Assembly: GCF_030068545.1 (NCBI RefSeq)
Contig: NZ_JASJOR010000008.1
Location: 124,001-188,000, forward strand
Reading direction: 5' to 3'
Length of the DNA stretch: 64,000 nt
DNA from: Xanthocytophaga flava
GTDB taxonomy: Bacteria > Bacteroidota > Bacteroidia > Cytophagales > 172606-1
Notes under the pieces: model-generated
What the model was told of the DNA's origin: nothing
What the model saw: the letters and a program-made list of their open reading frames with translations, nothing else
The model's database searches: none
Program-made: the position numbers and the translations under genes
Part shown: positions 62,202-64,000 of the stretch, in pieces
How the letters are laid out: every line of letters begins with the position of its first letter
Position numbering within the stretch: position 1 is the first letter of the stretch

Positions 62202-63617
62202 TTATTCAATAATGGTTTTAGGTTCCAGATAAGCTTCCAGGCCAAAGATACCATATTCTCGTCCAAGTCCAGATTGCTTAAAGCCACCAAAAGGCGCCAT
62301 TGGATCATGTTTCAGACAGTTGACCAGTACCCGTCCTGCATTTAATTGCCCAGCAACTTGATGTGCCCGCTTCTCATCAGAGGAACTAACATATGCCTGC
62401 AATCCATAATCTGTGTCATTGGCTATCTCAATGGCCTCCTCTTCTGTTTTATATGAGATCACAGATAGTACAGGACCAAATATTTCTTCTCTGGCAATAC
62501 GCATTTGGTTTTTTACATTCACAAACACAGTTGGTTTGACAAAGTTTCCTGCTTCAAGGCCTGAGGGCTGTCCAATACCTCCAGTTAGTAATTCTGCACC
62601 CTCTTCCAATCCTAACCGAATATAGGATTGTACACGGTCATATTGCTTCTTGCTTACCAAAGGACCTACAGCGGTATCTGCGTCCTGTGGGTTTCCTACT
62701 TTCACGTGTTCAACTGTTTCCTTCACCAGTTTCTTCACTTCTTCCAGGTGTGTTTCAGGTACTAATAACCGTGTACCTGCTACACAGGCTTGTCCACTAT
62801 TCATAAACGCTGCCTGAACCGCCAATGGAACAGCCGTTTTAAAATTAGCATCTTCCAGGATAATATTAGGTGATTTGCCACCCAGTTCCAGCGTAATTCG
62901 TTTCATGCTATCCACTGCATTTCGGGCAATTGATTTACCAACCTGAGTAGAACCTGTAAATGAAATCTTGGCAATGTCCGGATGGCGACTGATTTCAGCG
63001 CCTACTACATCCCCACGACCATTTACAATGTTAAACACTCCAGCAGGCAAACCGGCTTCATGCAAACATTCTGTAAGGATCTGCGTTTGCAGCGCACTCA
63101 TCTCGCTAGGTTTGATCACTGCGGGGCATCCTGCTGCGATGGCGGTCGATAATTTGTTAGAGATAAAACTATTGCTTGCATTCCAGGGTGTAATGATACC
63201 TACTACACCAACAGGTTCCATATGCACCTGTGATTGGCCTACAGTTCGTATTAGCTCTACTTGTTTTAGCGTCTCCATCGCACTTTGAATACTGTTTAGT
63301 GCATTGAGTGTACTCATTTTGGAGAATTGCAGCGTGCCCCCATATTCCTGAACCATCACATCAGTGAATTCATCCTGGCGCTTGGCTATGGCATCATACA
63401 TCTTTTGCAGATATTCCAAACGTTGTTCTTTGGTTGTTTTTGAAAAGGATTTGAAGGCAGCTTTGGCGCTGGCAATGGCTTTACGGGTATCTTCTACATC
63501 ACCAAGTTGGACAGTACCAATTACTGTATTATTGCTTGGGTTAATCAGTTCAGCAACTTCTGTTCCGTGTGGAGTTACAAAGGCTCCGTTTACATAGATT
63601 TTATCAATTGTTTTCAT
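62202..63617 (-). CDS. NAD(P)-dependent aldehyde dehydrogenase family protein
   Basis: 471 residues from ATG 63615-63617 (MKTIDKIYVNGAFV); an earlier Met at 63653 adds 12 residues and is less likely. Catalytic Cys in FMNSGQACVAGTRL (Cys278 on this numbering), catalytic Glu in TLELGGKSPN (Glu244), Asn146 in TPWNAS, and GSTQVGK in the cofactor-binding fold. All essential residues are intact. Substrate unknown. Operon with an AraC regulator. Confidence 0.95.
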   Translation of the reverse strand: MKTIDKIYVNGAFVTPHGTEVAELINPSNNTVIGTVQLGDVEDTRKAIASAKAAFKSFSKTTKEQRLEYLQKMYDAIAKRQDEFTDVMVQEYGGTLQFSKMSTLNALNSIQSAMETLKQVELIRTVGQSQVHMEPVGVVGIITPWNASNSFISNKLSTAIAAGCPAVIKPSEMSALQTQILTECLHEAGLPAGVFNIVNGRGDVVGAEISRHPDIAKISFTGSTQVGKSIARNAVDSMKRITLELGGKSPNIILEDANFKTAVPLAVQAAFMNSGQACVAGTRLLVPETHLEEVKKLVKETVEHVKVGNPQDADTAVGPLVSKKQYDRVQSYIRLGLEEGAELLTGGIGQPSGLEAGNFVKPTVFVNVKNQMRIAREEIFGPVLSVISYKTEEEAIEIANDTDYGLQAYVSSSDEKRAHQVAGQLNAGRVLVNCLKHDPMAPFGGFKQSGLGREYGIFGLEAYLEPKTIIE

Positions 63618-63778
63618 CGAGTTGATTGTTTTTGTTTCTACAAAGGTCGACACATTATGGCGGGTTCACTTTGCTAAAAAGTTCAATGTCTGTTTGTTGT
63701 AAAGTTCAGATGGGCCAACTTGTTTTCTGATATTCTATTGTTCTTGAAATGTGACCTGGTTTTAGGTGAGGATATGGT

Positions 63779-63816
63779 AAAAGAAAAAGTCTTCCCTGAG
63801 GAAGACTTTTTCTTTT
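63779..63816. terminator. Strong terminator before the right-edge gene
   Basis: Perfect 17-bp stem AAAAGAAAAAGTCTTCC / GGAAGACTTTTTCTTTT (63779-63795 with 63800-63816), loop CTGA. It follows the end (63839) of the minus-strand gene at the right edge. Confidence 0.88.
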
Positions 63817-63838
63817 ATATAGATAACTATGATTTAGT

Positions 63839-64000
63839 TTATTCAATTACCAGTTTTTTCTGGCTACTTGTATTTCCTGAGTTTAATGTAATCACATACA
63901 TACCTTTCTTCAATCCATTGGTAGGTAGCCAGATAGATCCGTTTTCTGTTACACTATTGTTTTTGTAAACAACTCTACCAGTTATATCATGGATTGTTAC
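63839..64000 (-). CDS. C-terminus of a T9SS-secreted protein (partial)
   Basis: 53 residues end at TAA 63839-63841. The text VTIHDITGRVVYKNNSVTEN, LPTNGLKKGMYVITLNSGN and SSQKKLVIE is a classic type A sorting domain tail (GR-V, G-x-Y-x-x-x, KK-LVI). The 5' part lies beyond the window, so the cargo is unknown. Confidence 0.85.
   Translation of the reverse strand, partial: VTIHDITGRVVYKNNSVTENGSIWLPTNGLKKGMYVITLNSGNTSSQKKLVIE

Noticed and set aside
61331..62308. Longer 325-residue AraC protein starting at 62308
   Set aside because: The extra N-terminus overlaps the aldehyde dehydrogenase gene and lacks conserved residues; the start at 62131 fits the family.

Overview
The window looks like a chromosomal segment of a Bacteroidota bacterium, most likely order Cytophagales. 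The reasons are: C-terminal type IX secretion (T9SS) sorting domains on two proteins (one cut by the right edge), the Bacteroidota-type promoter (TTG / TAnnTTTG) in front of the tRNA gene, lineage-typical families (BatA, DUF4199, PepSY-like, dihydroorotase without HxH) and many secreted lipoproteins and glycoside hydrolases. The species is not determined. The layout is ordinary chromosome with small operons. There is no rRNA, CRISPR array, phage or intact insertion sequence.

Region by region: 1-2.5 kb, MacB-type ABC exporter operon cut by the left edge. 3-9 kb, envelope and secreted proteins (lipoprotein, DUF1206, PepSY-like, nucleoside hydrolase, DUF3995, HExxH peptidase), with a palindrome array (4.8-5.0 kb) and a hairpin cluster (6.8 kb). 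9.1-11.5 kb, MarR-MFS-isochorismatase-like operon. 11.9-14.1 kb, topB. 14.2-16.7 kb, divergent MBL hydrolase/HxlR pair and a quinone oxidoreductase preceded by a broken PEP mutase/isocitrate lyase gene. 17.6-24.9 kb, GH18 protein, DUF695 protein, molybdenum hydroxylase pair and an esterase-fold protein lacking its catalytic residues. 25-30 kb, OmpA protein and a giant T9SS adhesin in one operon. 30.7-37.3 kb, GH95 and GH29 fucosidases around a tandem lipoprotein duplication. 37.4-40.2 kb, MerR/TipAS gene, and a GNAT-MarR-ketopantoate-reductase operon. 40.5-43.3 kb, serine hydrolase, outer-membrane protein and membrane LytTR regulator. 43.4-47 kb, dihydroorotase-like/DUF4199/DUF4199 and GT2. 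47.2-49.1 kb, two lipoproteins plus a glutathionylspermidine-synthase-like ATP-grasp enzyme. 49.5 kb, a four-unit short repeat array. 49.9-54.1 kb, sialidase-like, BatA and SIMPL proteins. 54.3 kb, tRNA-Leu(GAG). 54.6-58.1 kb, subclass B3 metallo-beta-lactamase, DUF1877 protein and an S33 hydrolase. 58.3-60.8 kb, orphan genes with gene remnants. 60.8-63.6 kb, AraC regulator and aldehyde dehydrogenase. The right edge holds the end of a T9SS cargo.

Functionally the window combines glycan scavenging at the cell surface (two fucosidases, a GH18 protein, a sialidase-like protein and a nucleoside hydrolase), envelope building (OmpA plus adhesin, BatA, GT2) and small stress or antibiotic modules (MarR/MFS, HxlR/MBL, MerR-TipAS, B3 beta-lactamase). 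Most notable are three enzyme-fold proteins without canonical catalytic or metal residues (esterase, dihydroorotase, isochorismatase), a pseudogene with two lesions, a duplicated lipoprotein with a conserved leader, several unexplained palindromic or repeat elements, and an orphan-gene island beside a degenerate copy of an AraC regulator. I did not find one system that I can defend as new. The best candidates for follow-up are the repeat array at 49.49-49.59 kb, the palindrome array at 4.80-4.97 kb and the orphan island at 58.3-60.7 kb.
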